A stretch of DNA of 64,000 bases. Origin: Nannochloropsis oceanica (taxonomy: Eukaryota; Sar; Eustigmatophyceae; Eustigmatales; Monodopsidaceae). The translations under genes were made by a program, and so were the position numbers. Where the stretch lies: NCBI GenBank assembly GCA_004519485.1, contig CP038133.1, positions 558,001-622,000 on the forward strand. The letters are read 5' to 3'. This document shows, piece after piece, positions 40,105 through 50,322 of this stretch (position 1 is its first letter; every line of letters begins with the position of its first letter). The notes under the pieces were generated by a model. It did no database searches. It saw only the letters and a list, made by a program, of their open reading frames with translations, and was not told the DNA's origin.

Positions 40105-42435
40105 ATGGCTTACCCAATGCCCCCGGGCTACTCTCACATGCCTATGGGTATGCATCCAGGGTATGCCCCTCTGCCCCCGCCCCCACCCCCGCCACCTGGT
40201 CACTACCATCACATGCCGCCTGTGCCACGCCAGGACGCAACGGGCGCTTCGAGCCTCAGCAGCATGCCCCCTATCCCTGGGGGAGTCTCCCTTGCCATCG
40301 GCGGCCCCCCGGGATCAGTCCATCATTCCCACCACATGATCCGCACGGGGAGTGATGAGAGCGGGAACACCACCACCACCGTGGGCTCTTCCTCCACCTC
40401 GTCATCTTCTTCAACGACGTCTTCGCAACAGGCACGCAAGCGCATGCGCCTCACCTCGGAGGAGCGCCTGCAACGAAGGTTAGTCATCAGATGGGAATGG
40501 TGTAGCGGGGAGAGAACAGCAAGGACGTTGTGTATTTGAGTGTACGTGACTCCACACTTCACCAGAAAACTGACCATTGCCGGGTGGAAGTGGACAGATC
40601 ATGCGACAAAGAGAGGTTAACCCGTCGCACGCATTCACCTTGTGACCCACACTGAGGGAACGCCCATCTAGCACACATGGCTAGCGAGAAGAGGTGCCGT
40701 CCAGGCACAAGCTTGTCGCTACGCCACATCGATTTGAAACTCCTCTCCCCACATCGAACGTCAATTTCCTATTAGCCCCCCCTCCTCCCTCACAAACACA
40801 CCTCATGACTTTCACATCTACAACAGCCTTGCCCGCAGCTAGCGTATGTATCACTGTCGTCCCCTATGTCACCCATTCCGACTCATCATCAATCCTTCAC
40901 ATGTTCCCCCACAATTTCACAGCCGCGAGCGCAACCGCGTCCACGCCCGGAAGACCCGCAAGCGCAAGAAGGTACAAATGGAAGGCATCCAAACTACGAT
41001 CGAAAATTTGCAGGAGGAAGGCCGGCGGATGCGTTTGGCTGTTACGGAGTGGTACACCGCCAATATTCTTCTTGTCATGCGTGGCCCAGAAGCCGAGAAG
41101 GAGGAAGCTGGCGCCGAGGTTGCTGCTGCTTCAGCAGGAGACGAAGAGGATTCCAACAGCAGTCCCCCTGCCCCCCCGCCTATCACCTCTACCAAATGTG
41201 AGAGCAACAGCAGCAGCGATAGCAATAGCAACAGAAGTAGCAGAACTAGCGACGGATTGTTGAACAAGTACATGAACGTGCAAGCATTCCTGGAGAGGAC
41301 CAATGCGGCCGCTGCTGCCAACAACAAGGCGTACGACGAAGCACAGAATCGTGCAGCGAGCGAGAATGGCTTCGGGGATGACACTAGCAGTGTTGGAGAT
41401 CTAGAGGAGGAGGAGGGCAAGGCAGGAGGGGTAGGAGTGCGAGGTCGGTGCAAGTACGCCCCAGAAGACCGTGAGCGGATTCGTCGAGAGCGTAACCGTA
41501 TCCATGCTAAGAGGACGAGGGACCGGAGAAAGAAGTTCATGGAGGAAAGTGAAAAGGTTATGACGCGGCTGATGAAGGAAAATGAAGAGCTGCGACAGAT
41601 GCTGGATTTGATCTATGGTGATCGAGCGCCCCCTGGTGTGGCGCAGCAGCAACATCTAGTTGGGGGATGTCAGATGTTGCCATACCACCAGCAGCAGCAA
41701 CAACAGCAGCACCAGCAGCAGCAGTTGCTGATGTTGCAGCGGAGTGTCGGGGAGGGGGAGTCGTCGGTGGCATCATCGTCGAACTCGACGTCGTCCGCCT
41801 CGTCGACGGCGACGGGCTCGGGAGGTGTGAAGAAGGACAAGACGTCTTCAGGGGCTAGCCATGGTAGCACGACGAAGAGGAAGCAGCGACCGCAGCATCA
41901 ACATCGAGAGGAAGTCGATGGGAGCGAGGGAAGCGAGCAAGAGGGCTTGGGAGAGGAAGAGCAGTTAGAGGAGGAGTTGGAGGAGGAGGACGACAACGAC
42001 GACGAAGGAAGCGATGATGGCGGGGAAGGGCATGAGGGCAAGGCACCTGGAGGGACTGTGTCGAAGCAGCTCTCCCCGCGATGGTCGGAAGTGCCACCGT
42101 CCCAAGTGGGAGAGCACTGGGCCACGTCCAGGCCACACCTTGCCTCGTCCTCCCCGCGTTACTTCGGAGGCACGGCTATCAGTCCTCTCTCTGTCGCTCC
42201 GTACCCCCCCCCTCCCCCTCACCTTGGTCTGTCAAGCGGGTCGTGCAACAACCATCACCACGGGGCGACTGCTTCCCCTCATACCTCTACGGAGCAGCAG
42301 CAGCAGCAGAATGGGACGAGTATGATGCGTGCCATTGGACCGATGGTTGGAGGGGGGATGGGGATTTTGCCTGGCGGAGCAGGAGGAGGGGGTTTAGAGA
42401 TGAAGGTTGAGCCTTCGGGGGTTGAAGCAGTGTAG
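40105..42435 (+). CDS. putative transcription factor with two bZIP basic regions
   Basis: Two exons: 40105-40478 and 40923-42435 (donor GTTAGT, phase 2), giving 628 residues. The frame is open upstream of the ATG at 40105 but has no earlier ATG; another 5' exon is possible. The first 100 residues are Pro/Met/His-rich. The splice junction rebuilds a first basic region, RSRERNRVHARKTRKRKK, with Asn129 and Arg137 in the N-x7-R spacing, followed by a weak zipper. A second basic region, RERNRIHAKRTRDRRKKF, has Asn316 and Arg324 and is followed by a better zipper (VMTRLMKENEELRQMLDLI). Both carry His-Ala where most bZIPs have Ala-Ala, as in many heterokont bZIPs. The rest is poly-Gln, poly-Ser, acidic and Pro/His-rich, typical of activation regions. 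Nuclear. Target genes unknown. Confidence 0.85.
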
Positions 42436-43490
42436 GTCTATGGGAAGTGGAGAAGGGAGGTGATTGGATCGATTGAGGTGATCGTGGGAGATGTTGTATG
42501 TGTGCGGTGGATGAGGTTTGTTGGTGTCCCCGTGATGTTGTATGGATGTGTGTTTGTGGTACAGTCGTAGGTATGGTGGTATGTGCCTGTGTGTTTCTTT
42601 AGCTATCATCCTTGGTATCCCTGTTGTTCGTGTGTTCTATTTTCACTTCAATCTTTGAGTGAATGGGTCGCTGGCCTAAGAACAGAACATCTACCGATTG
42701 TGAGAAACGAAAACGAAGAGGACGATGAAACGCCTACAGGAGGTCAACAAGAGGTATAAACATGACACATATACTAATGTAGGGAAATGGAGTATTATAC
42801 ACTCGCACCGTCTCTTTTCTGCGTGTATCCTCCCCTTCTTCTTTTCGTATGTGTGTGCACGTGCTGGTCATGAGATTTCAAAAAAGGGTCGGAGTGAAAC
42901 AAAACAAAAACTCACACAAAACGTAGAAAGGTAAGGTCCAGCAGTGAAACAATGGACTTAACATGACAGGTATTCTCTCAAAACGTTGAGCATGAGCATC
43001 ACGTGAGCTATCAGAAAAAGATTTATGAGGTGGAGACTCCAGAGAGAGTGAGTCAGAAATAGGGCAGTCTACAAGATGTGTGTGTGCAAGGCATGGAGGG
43101 TAGTCTAGCTCTACATGGGTAAATGTCGGCCAGCCAGCGTTTCCTTTTCCTACTAATATGTCGGAGGAAAGAAGATGGCGCATGGAGAATGTGACCAACG
43201 ATTAAAAACGAAAGGGGTGGAATAACGAAATAAGACGGAGAAGGAGAAAAAGGATGCTAGGAAAACGAGACGGGGAAGAGCAAATGGTGAAGGAGAGTAG
43301 ATAGGCAGTCCGCGGACATAAACGAAGTAATTGGTGAACGAAGGTTAAATATCACGCGACATGAAGGCATTAGCCACCGCGGGTCCTTTCCTTCCTTGCT
43401 CTTTATTCCTTACAAATCGTGTGCATTTGGTTTTCAACAGAAGGGGTCAGGAGGCTCGGTTTTAAGGGAGGAAGAGGTAAATTCAAGACA
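42436..43490. other. intergenic region downstream of the bZIP gene
   Basis: About 1 kb with G/T-rich sequence just after the stop codon (probable 3' UTR) and A-rich purine tracts near 42890-43290. No gene is supported. Confidence 0.4.
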
Positions 43491-44090
43491 GGTGCACCAC
43501 AGCGTGCTGGATAACCGCGACTTTCAGGGCATCTTCCTCGCTTTGATGGTTGAATAGATGGCCGGTGTGTTGAATGGAAGCGGTTGGCCGATGATGCCTG
43601 ACGTAAGAATGCGACCACGGACGTCTTACTGTGTTCCGGCAGGTGGCCTCGTGAGACGTAATCGGATCGCTGCACCCAGCGTGCCAGTGTGAGGAGTCTC
43701 ACTTCAAGACACCACGGTCCGGGTTTGTGCGTGGAGGAAGATGAGGTGATGTTCGGAAAACGCAAGTACGGCCTATGCCGTCGAGGCTGGGCGGCTCCTC
43801 GACGGCCTCGATTATACTTACTCACGCTTTGCTAGACACGCCTCGTCAATCTCCACGCACAAACCTGGTCCGCCCGTCTTGAAATGAGACTCCCAACGCC
43901 GACACGCTGGGTGCAGTGGTCCTATTACGAGTCAGGAGGCCACCTCCCGAAACATATAGAAGACGTCCTTGGGCGTGTTCTTGCAGCAGTCGTACTCATT
44001 GGCCAGCCGCTGGCACCCCATACATCCAGCCATCCTTCGACCACGAGAGCGAGGAAAATGTTGCGGTTCTCCAGCACGCAGTGGTGCACC
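43491..44090. repeat. diverged inverted repeat (two arms of about 240 bases)
   Basis: Left arm 43491-43736 (read on the minus strand) and right arm 43851-44090 (plus strand) are homologous across their whole length, at roughly 70-75% identity by eye. Both begin CTCCACGCACAAACC, share GACACGCTGGGTGCAG / GGCACGCTGGGTGCAG, and end CCAGCACGC(T/A)GTGGTGCACC. The 114-base spacer holds a perfect 10-bp hairpin (43777-43806). Translations of the arms stay alike in more than one segment (GHLPEH / GHLPKH; VIQHAVVH / VLQHAVVH), but frames do not continue from one segment to the next, so the arms may be remnants of a duplicated gene or of an unclassified element. No target-site duplication or known transposase is visible. 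Confidence 0.75.
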
Positions 44091-44572
44091 GCAGTGAGCT
44101 CACCTTGGTGCACAAAGTGGGGACACAGCTCTCCGAGATGGCAAAATACCACCATATACCAATATCTCGTGCGTGAAGCCGAGGGCAGGTGTGGAAAGAC
44201 ATGAACATAGTCGGCGGATGGTGGATGGGGAGGTGGGCATGCAATGCTCTCTCTTGGGCATCGCCTCTTCTCGTGATGTCCATTTTTGCATGCAATACCA
44301 GCGAAAAGAATGAAGTAAATTACGGACATTAGCATTGGTTTGGTGAGTCGGCATATTATTCCAGATTGTTGTGGTTTTAGGGCTTACTTCATGTGGGCCA
44401 AGATTGCGGAAACGGTCACGTTTTAGCCCCGTCAAAAAGCCGGTTTTCATCTGGATCACTCATTTTAGCGGGATGTGGTGATTCTCGTCCTCTCCTCTTG
44501 TTACGGTGCCCTACAACGTATTTCACTACGTGCACTCACACACTCCCATCATTACCTACACTCAAAGGCATT

Positions 44573-47500
44573 ATGCTTGCCTGCTTCATCCTGGATGTGC
44601 ATCCCAGCATGGGCAAACGAAGTCAACCGTGCGGGCCGCCAGCACATGCGGCAAGGAACCTCCGAGGGGGCGGGCTCAGCACCTTGGAGTGGGCTAAATC
44701 GAGCATCGAATACTTCATCAAGGCACGCCAAAAAGCCAATTTTAGGGATCATTACTTCCTGTTGACCACGGAAGAAGGGCCAGGGTGTGTGCGGGCATCT
44801 TGGGGGGATAATTTGCAGCGGTTCGATGAGCAATTGCGCCTTCTAGCCCCGCTTCCCGCCGACGGCTCCCGTGGGGGCACCAACGTTGGCCATGCCCTGT
44901 CGACAGCATTTGCCCTTCTGAATCAATACCGGTTGCAAAATGGCACGGATAACTACGGGCAAGGTCGTTGCCCCTGGCTGATTGAGCCTGGGTGCTGCCT
45001 CCTCTTCTCAGATGGAAAAAGTCTGAGCCCAACTCCTACCCCTGTCCCACCGGGCACGGCAGGGTCAACAGCAGGAGCACCGACAGCAGCAACTACTACT
45101 ACAACTACTACAACAGCGGCAGTCCAAGTAACTGCCGACAAGATATTCGCCGCAGGCATGGCAAAGCTGCATCTCTCGTGTTTGGCGCAGGACTTGACAC
45201 GCGATCCTTATCGATGGGACCATCGCTTCTTCCCACTTGTAGTCCAACAACCTCCATCTCCCCGCAGCAACAGCAACAGCAATAGCAGCAGCAGCAGCAG
45301 CAATGAAAGCACCGTCGAAGCCATGTCACTTCTTTCGCCATCGCCGCCATTGGCCGTGTACAAGGCATTGGCAGATGCAACGGGGGGGTATTACAGCGTG
45401 AGTGATAGTTTAATGGGACTTAACATGAAGATGGACTTGATTTTACACAAGCTTACTTTTGTCGGCCCTGTCGTCGTCCTTGCTCCGGACACGAGTGCCG
45501 AAGCCGGAATTATCTCTTCGCAGCAGCAACAAATGCAGCAAGAAAAACAACAAGAACAACTGCAACAACCTCAACAACGACAACAGCAACAGCAACAGCA
45601 ATCAGGTACTGAAGTCCCACAAAACAGCACCAGCCTCGCCTCTCATTCTTCTTCCTACACAAGCACCATTTCTTCCTCAATCTCCTCCGACTCTTTGCCA
45701 TCCTCCCATCCTCCGGCCCCCACTCTCCGTGCCATCCTCACCCTTACTCAAGAGTCGGCAGGGTTTAATTGGCCTATCCCCGAAGCCTTTTGGCCCGACC
45801 GCACCCTCGAGCAATTACCGAGACGTGACGCTCACCCGACCTTGCTCTATCGCCGCCTCTACTCCTCCTCCTCTTCCTCCTCCCTATGTTCCACCGGGGA
45901 GCTGTCTGACCCTACCCTGACCACGATATCATTATTGGAGTCGCAAGGGATACCGATGGATTCATATCCGCTCGAGTGGTGTGCTGGGGGAGGGGGCCTC
46001 AAAATGAGCCGTGACGCCCGCTGGCCCGTCTATCTCCAAGACAGCAGCCGCCAAAAAGGAAGCAAAGGCGATCCCTTCGGGTTCTTACAGGCGACCGAAC
46101 TGGTAGGAAGAGTCACCCTCGTCCTTCTTCCCTACAACTACCCTAAGCTCGCCTCCCTGGTACAACAAGCGGTGGAACGAGGCTCAACTTCAGGACATTT
46201 AACATCCCTCCCTGTTAAATGGCGCCCGGAATTCAACCAGTTCCTCGCGCAGACCCCTCCCTATTACTACCCTGCCCTCCGACGGGCATTGAAGAGAATG
46301 GGGTTGCATACACAGGTGCCCGAAAGCAAAACAGGGGGCTTAAGTCTGGTGGTGGTAAAGAAATTGCAGAGATTGAAGGACCAGGGGAGGGAAGAGAATC
46401 AGCGGTATGAAGTGAGTAGGAACGAACATCCTCATCATGAGGGGAAAGTTGGCGGAGGAGGTGGCGGGGAGGGGGAAGGAGGGGGGGAGTTTGAGGCCGC
46501 TGTGGAGGCCTTGGGTGGATTAGGAGGAGCGATACTTAGAAGGGAGGGAGGACAGAGTCAGAGTCTGTTGTCGATGTGGGAAGGCATGCGTCAACGTCTG
46601 TTTGGCGAGGGGGGTCATGTTACTTCCGGGTTGTATGTGAAGGGGTTTAAGAGCTGGCATGGGGCATGTGGAGGCAAACGATGTGGAAGAGGGCGGGAGG
46701 GAGGAAATAGGACGTTGCTTGCTCAAGTCGGTGCGTTGCAAGTACCGCAAAATCCAATCATGGAAATGGGGGCGTACACGGAGACGTTGCTAAAAACCGA
46801 GACCCTGCGTGACCCGCTCGCCGAGGTGGACCCCGAGGAGGATACTCCTGAAGCATGGCTCCAGCGCAAGCTAGCCGTCGATTTTGGCAACCCTTTCAGG
46901 CAGCAGCTACATCAAGACGCCCACCATCACCATCCACAGCACCAGCAGCAGCGGCAGCGAGAGGGGGAGGTGGCACTGCGGGTGATGCTGTCCGCGGAAG
47001 CGGAGAACGAGGCTGCGGTGCTGGGACCCCATTCGTCTTTAGGTGAGGATTTGGAGGGGGACGAAGAAGGAAGGGAAGGAGGGATGGGGCTGGTCATGCT
47101 GTTGTCAGAAATGGATGGCAACGGCGATGGAGGAGAAGAAAAAAAAGGAGGAGGAGGTGGAAAAGGAGGAGGGGGAGGAGGAGTAGGGAATGAAGTTGGT
47201 GACGGGGGGCAGCCGTCTCGAAAGCGACAGCGCTTGATTAAGCTCCCGCCTCTGCCGACGGCCAGGAAGCTCCGGCGGCATCAGCAGCCGTCATCCAAAC
47301 TAGCGGCTGCTGTAGACGCACTGCCGCCTGCCTGCACCACATCCCTCCAGACTCACCTTTCGTCTCCGCCGTTGACGCCCATGGTAGGATCTGTCTTGCC
47401 TCCGGTCTTGCCCGACCTTAATTATTATGAGGGAAAGCAGCAGTATGAGTACAAGGCAGAAGCGGACGAGAAAGAGGAGCAGGGGACCTTGAGTGGCTTG

Positions 47501-47974
47501 GAGAAAGTGCATGTGGAGGAAGTACAGGAAATAGAGGAGGTAGTGGAAGAGGGAGAGGAACGGAAGGAGCGGGAGGGAAAAGTGGTGACTCTTACCCCTG
47601 CTGTCTCTCCTGTGAGCACTGCTCTTAGCGGCAGTAGCACTAGAAGCAGCACGAGGACAGCGCCGGTGACCATGCCCGCCTTGCACCCATCACCGGCACC
47701 GCATCAAGGAGTCATTCGACCCGCTTCTGCTCCACCTTTATCCCCTGCTGCGTCAGCTGCTATTGCTCCTGCTACTCCTGCTACTGGTACCGCTTTATCG
47801 AAGCGGTCCATCCAAGAGATGCTCGAAGATAAGGAGCTGACGACGCCAAACGCCGACGGATGGATGTTGGCATGGTCAAAGAGGGAGAAGCGGTTGTATT
47901 ATTTTAATATTAAGACGAATGTGGCCGTATGGACGTCTCCTCCTGGCTTACCACCCATCAATGCAGACACGTAA
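44573..47974 (+). CDS. INTS6: Integrator complex subunit 6 (INTS6/DDX26-like) with C-terminal WW domain
   Basis: Single exon, 1133 residues from the ATG at 44573; the frame is open to 44393, but only from MLACFILDVHPSMGK does it match the family. INTS6 belongs to Integrator, which cleaves snRNA and nascent transcripts and recruits PP2A. The N-terminal von Willebrand A fold is clear: FILDVHPSM, LEWAKSSIEYFIKAR, YFLLTTEEGPGCVRASW, GGTNVGHALSTAFALLNQYRLQNGTDNYGQGR and CLLFSDGK. The metal site reads D-V-H-P-S where D-x-S-x-S is usual. The middle matches INTS6 in blocks (FGFLQATELVGRVTLVLLPYNYPKL, ALKRMGL, NPFRQQL) separated by poly-Gln, Ser, Gly and Glu tracts. The last 39 residues form a WW domain (DGWMLAWSKREKRLYYFN...VWTSPPGLP), not present in animal INTS6. 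The short C-terminal INTS6 motif is not seen. Confidence 0.85.
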   Translation: MLACFILDVHPSMGKRSQPCGPPAHAARNLRGGGLSTLEWAKSSIEYFIKARQKANFRDHYFLLTTEEGPGCVRASWGDNLQRFDEQLRLLAPLPADGSRGGTNVGHALSTAFALLNQYRLQNGTDNYGQGRCPWLIEPGCCLLFSDGKSLSPTPTPVPPGTAGSTAGAPTAATTTTTTTTAAVQVTADKIFAAGMAKLHLSCLAQDLTRDPYRWDHRFFPLVVQQPPSPRSNSNSNSSSSSSNESTVEAMSLLSPSPPLAVYKALADATGGYYSVSDSLMGLNMKMDLILHKLTFVGPVVVLAPDTSAEAGIISSQQQQMQQEKQQEQLQQPQQRQQQQQQQSGTEVPQNSTSLASHSSSYTSTISSSISSDSLPSSHPPAPTLRAILTLTQESAGFNWPIPEAFWPDRTLEQLPRRDAHPTLLYRRLYSSSSSSSLCSTGELSDPTLTTISLLESQGIPMDSYPLEWCAGGGGLKMSRDARWPVYLQDSSRQKGSKGDPFGFLQATELVGRVTLVLLPYNYPKLASLVQQAVERGSTSGHLTSLPVKWRPEFNQFLAQTPPYYYPALRRALKRMGLHTQVPESKTGGLSLVVVKKLQRLKDQGREENQRYEVSRNEHPHHEGKVGGGGGGEGEGGGEFEAAVEALGGLGGAILRREGGQSQSLLSMWEGMRQRLFGEGGHVTSGLYVKGFKSWHGACGGKRCGRGREGGNRTLLAQVGALQVPQNPIMEMGAYTETLLKTETLRDPLAEVDPEEDTPEAWLQRKLAVDFGNPFRQQLHQDAHHHHPQHQQQRQREGEVALRVMLSAEAENEAAVLGPHSSLGEDLEGDEEGREGGMGLVMLLSEMDGNGDGGEEKKGGGGGKGGGGGGVGNEVGDGGQPSRKRQRLIKLPPLPTARKLRRHQQPSSKLAAAVDALPPACTTSLQTHLSSPPLTPMVGSVLPPVLPDLNYYEGKQQYEYKAEADEKEEQGTLSGLEKVHVEEVQEIEEVVEEGEERKEREGKVVTLTPAVSPVSTALSGSSTRSSTRTAPVTMPALHPSPAPHQGVIRPASAPPLSPAASAAIAPATPATGTALSKRSIQEMLEDKELTTPNADGWMLAWSKREKRLYYFNIKTNVAVWTSPPGLPPINADT

Positions 47975-49016
47975 AATTGATGACGGGTGGAGGGGGGTAG
48001 GAGGGAGACTGGAGGGAAGTAGAAGGTGCTTTTAAGGGCTTGAGAACAGGAAGGATGATCGTTTTGAGTGTCTAGAAATTTTTCGTTAAAAATGTCATGG
48101 AGATAAATATGATGGCACGTATCAGAAATATGAAGCAAATCAATGCTAGTTTTTGATGTCGTAGGTGAGAAGGGGGAGAGGGCTGGGAGGGCGAGAAGGA
48201 GGCCAGGGGTGAGACCTTCAACAGCCTCTTCTTTTCCGCCTCCACCCTTCTCCTATACTCCCTTCTCGTTCGTTTGGGTCGAGGAAAATAATATATAGTA
48301 AGTCATATTGTCCTCTGGAATGTCCATACTGTGGTTTTCCTCTTTACACATGCACATGTGGCAAAAGAGTTGCGGTCACGGAAAGCGTCAGTGGCGACAC
48401 AATGCATGCAAATGGGCCGAGCTTTGACCACCAAGCACTTCTCAGAAGCGTAAGAGATAGATGAACGTAGCCAGGCTTCCAATACTGAATTAATACACTT
48501 ATTTGAAAAGCTTTCCTTTTGGTCCTTATTGTACATCATGGACTGTGAATGAGGGTCACAATTGGAAGACGACTGGGTTGGCGGACGGGGAGGTTTTTAA
48601 AATGGTGGGGGAGATGCACGAAATTGTCTCGATTGAATCTCCACGTCGATAAGTGCGTGGTCCATAGCTGTCACTCCCAGAGGCATGTTCCCTGTAAAAA
48701 TAGGGATCTTCATGAAGTATAAGGTACACCTGGCTGAGGGGGCCTACTAAACTCCGGCGGCGGCCATACCTCACTGCGCAACCGGCTCGAACCGCGTCGG
48801 AAGTACAACGACATGGAGAGGCCAAACTGCGGCATCCGCCCCCCCCCGGCTTAGTCCTTCTTCGTACTGTTCCCAAGCACAGGAACGCTTTCCTGCCGCG
48901 CTTCCCAACCAATTCTCAAAGACCTACCCTCCGCCTACATACGCACACCCATAGGAGGGCCGCCAACTGGTCCTAGTCAGTATCGAAAGTGGCCGGCACA
49001 CAAGCGGCCACCAAAA
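47975..49016. other. intergenic region with a weak 5S rRNA-like segment
   Basis: About 1 kb. Near 48755-48815 the plus strand reads GGCGGCCATACCTCACTGCG followed by CAACCGG...CGGAAGT, which recalls the 5' half of a 5S rRNA, but the 3' half and the helix II pairing are not found. Small open frames (48303-48912) are not coding-like. The last 100 bases should be the promoter/leader of the beta-propeller gene. Confidence 0.35.
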
Positions 49017-49967
49017 ATGCGGGCGCCATCCTGGCTACTTGCCGGCGTTCTTCTTTCCTTTATGGGACAGACAAGGGCGTGCTTGGGCCCTCCGTACCTG
49101 TACTTGACCATGCATGGAGGCGAAGATGATGGAGATGTAAATCAAGTCTACATCTACTCGCGAGATGGATGCCCTCTCGGCGAAGCACTAGAGGAATACA
49201 CGGAGCTCAACGAGTTACGGGGGATGACCTTGTGGGGGGATTCCATCCTACTAGCGAATGCTAATCGGCTAGATTCATTTATCGTGCAATACAAGGGGGC
49301 CTGCCGTAGCATGGAGAGCATGAAAGAAATGCGTGTGATCGTGCCATTTGGAACGCCCGGGATCGACCATCCTTACGGCGTTACTACTGATCGAATACGT
49401 TACCTGTATGTGTCAACGCAAGGTAGCAATAGCGTTTATCGATACTATCTTACCACGGGAGAAGCAGCACCAGTCTCGCCCGCGTTGGCGTCCGAGGGTG
49501 TACAAGATGATGACTACCCGGGACTGTTCGCTCAATTTGATCAGGACAAGGATGGGACGCGCAATGTGGCGTGGCACCCGGATCAAAGGCTTTTGTTTGT
49601 TGCGAATAAAGACGAAGGGGTGGTAGTGTTGGATGAGGATGGATATGAGCTGGGAAGATTAAATGCAGATAAGCCGATTTCGGTGTCATTCTGTGACGGG
49701 CGGGATTCAATTTTTGTTAGTAGTAAAGGGGATGACAGTGTGAGTGAGTGGGATCCGTGGACGTTTGAATTGGTGGGTAAGTGGACGGATCGGAAGTTAA
49801 GCCACCCAGCGGGATTGGTTTGTCACGAAGGAAGTTTGTTTGTCGTATCGCAGGATGAAAATTCGATAGTGGAGGTGGATTTGGAGAGTGGGAAGATGTG
49901 GGTAGTGGTTGACAAGCTGGACGATAAGGGGGAGCAGTTGATTTTGAGTCATACCAATCGGTGTTAA
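49017..49967 (+). CDS. secreted NHL/YVTN-like beta-propeller protein
   Basis: Single exon, 316 residues. The first 21 residues (MRAPSWLLAGVLLSFMGQTRA) are a classic signal peptide with cleavage likely before Cys22. The rest is built of repeating four-strand blades: LYLTMHGG...QVYIYSRDG, GMTLWGDSILLANANRLDSFIVQY, HPYGVTTDRIRYLYVSTQGSNSVYRYYLTTG, NVAWHPDQRLLFVANKDEGVVVLDEDG, FCDGRDSIFVSSKGDDSVSEWDPWTF and HPAGLVCHEGSLFVVSQDENSIVEVDLESG. This is the pattern of NHL/YVTN (SMP-30-like) propellers. An EF-hand-like DQDKDGTRN lies between blades 3 and 4. No catalytic signature is identifiable. Likely secreted or luminal; partner unknown. There is no C-terminal retention signal. Confidence 0.75.
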   Translation: MRAPSWLLAGVLLSFMGQTRACLGPPYLYLTMHGGEDDGDVNQVYIYSRDGCPLGEALEEYTELNELRGMTLWGDSILLANANRLDSFIVQYKGACRSMESMKEMRVIVPFGTPGIDHPYGVTTDRIRYLYVSTQGSNSVYRYYLTTGEAAPVSPALASEGVQDDDYPGLFAQFDQDKDGTRNVAWHPDQRLLFVANKDEGVVVLDEDGYELGRLNADKPISVSFCDGRDSIFVSSKGDDSVSEWDPWTFELVGKWTDRKLSHPAGLVCHEGSLFVVSQDENSIVEVDLESGKMWVVVDKLDDKGEQLILSHTNRC

Positions 49968-50322
49968 GTATAAAAGCAACTGTTTCGAAGAACAGGAGGG
50001 TGAGGAAAAGAAGGAGAGGTGTGATACGTTGGAGGGATTTGAATGAATTGTGTATGGTAGGATCCAGCATCGGCATGACTGGAAAAAAGGACTGTGTCAT
50101 GGCTCAGTACATTGAAATGCTACGAAACAGCACTGAAATTTACAGACCGTCGAGTCATTGAAGTGAGGAGCAGGACTGACAGGAATGATACTTCGATGAG
50201 AAAATGAAAACAATATGAAGGACGAGCCACCTGTAACATTATCATTCCATTTAATTAAATAAGCGTGCTTTTTTCATTCATTTATTCCGCCCTCCTTCAG
50301 GTTGATTGGTTGCATTTCCATT
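49968..50322. other. convergent intergenic spacer
   Basis: 355 bases, A/T-rich toward the right end (TTTAATTAAATAAG near 50250). Probably both 3' UTRs. No gene. Confidence 0.45.

Noticed and set aside
43403-44335. Open frames in the inverted repeat as one intact gene
   Set aside because: Similarity between the arms moves from frame to frame, so no single continuous protein is supported.
48556-48912. 118-residue minus-strand frame
   Set aside because: Arg/Cys-rich chance frame over the 5S-like segment, without family likeness.
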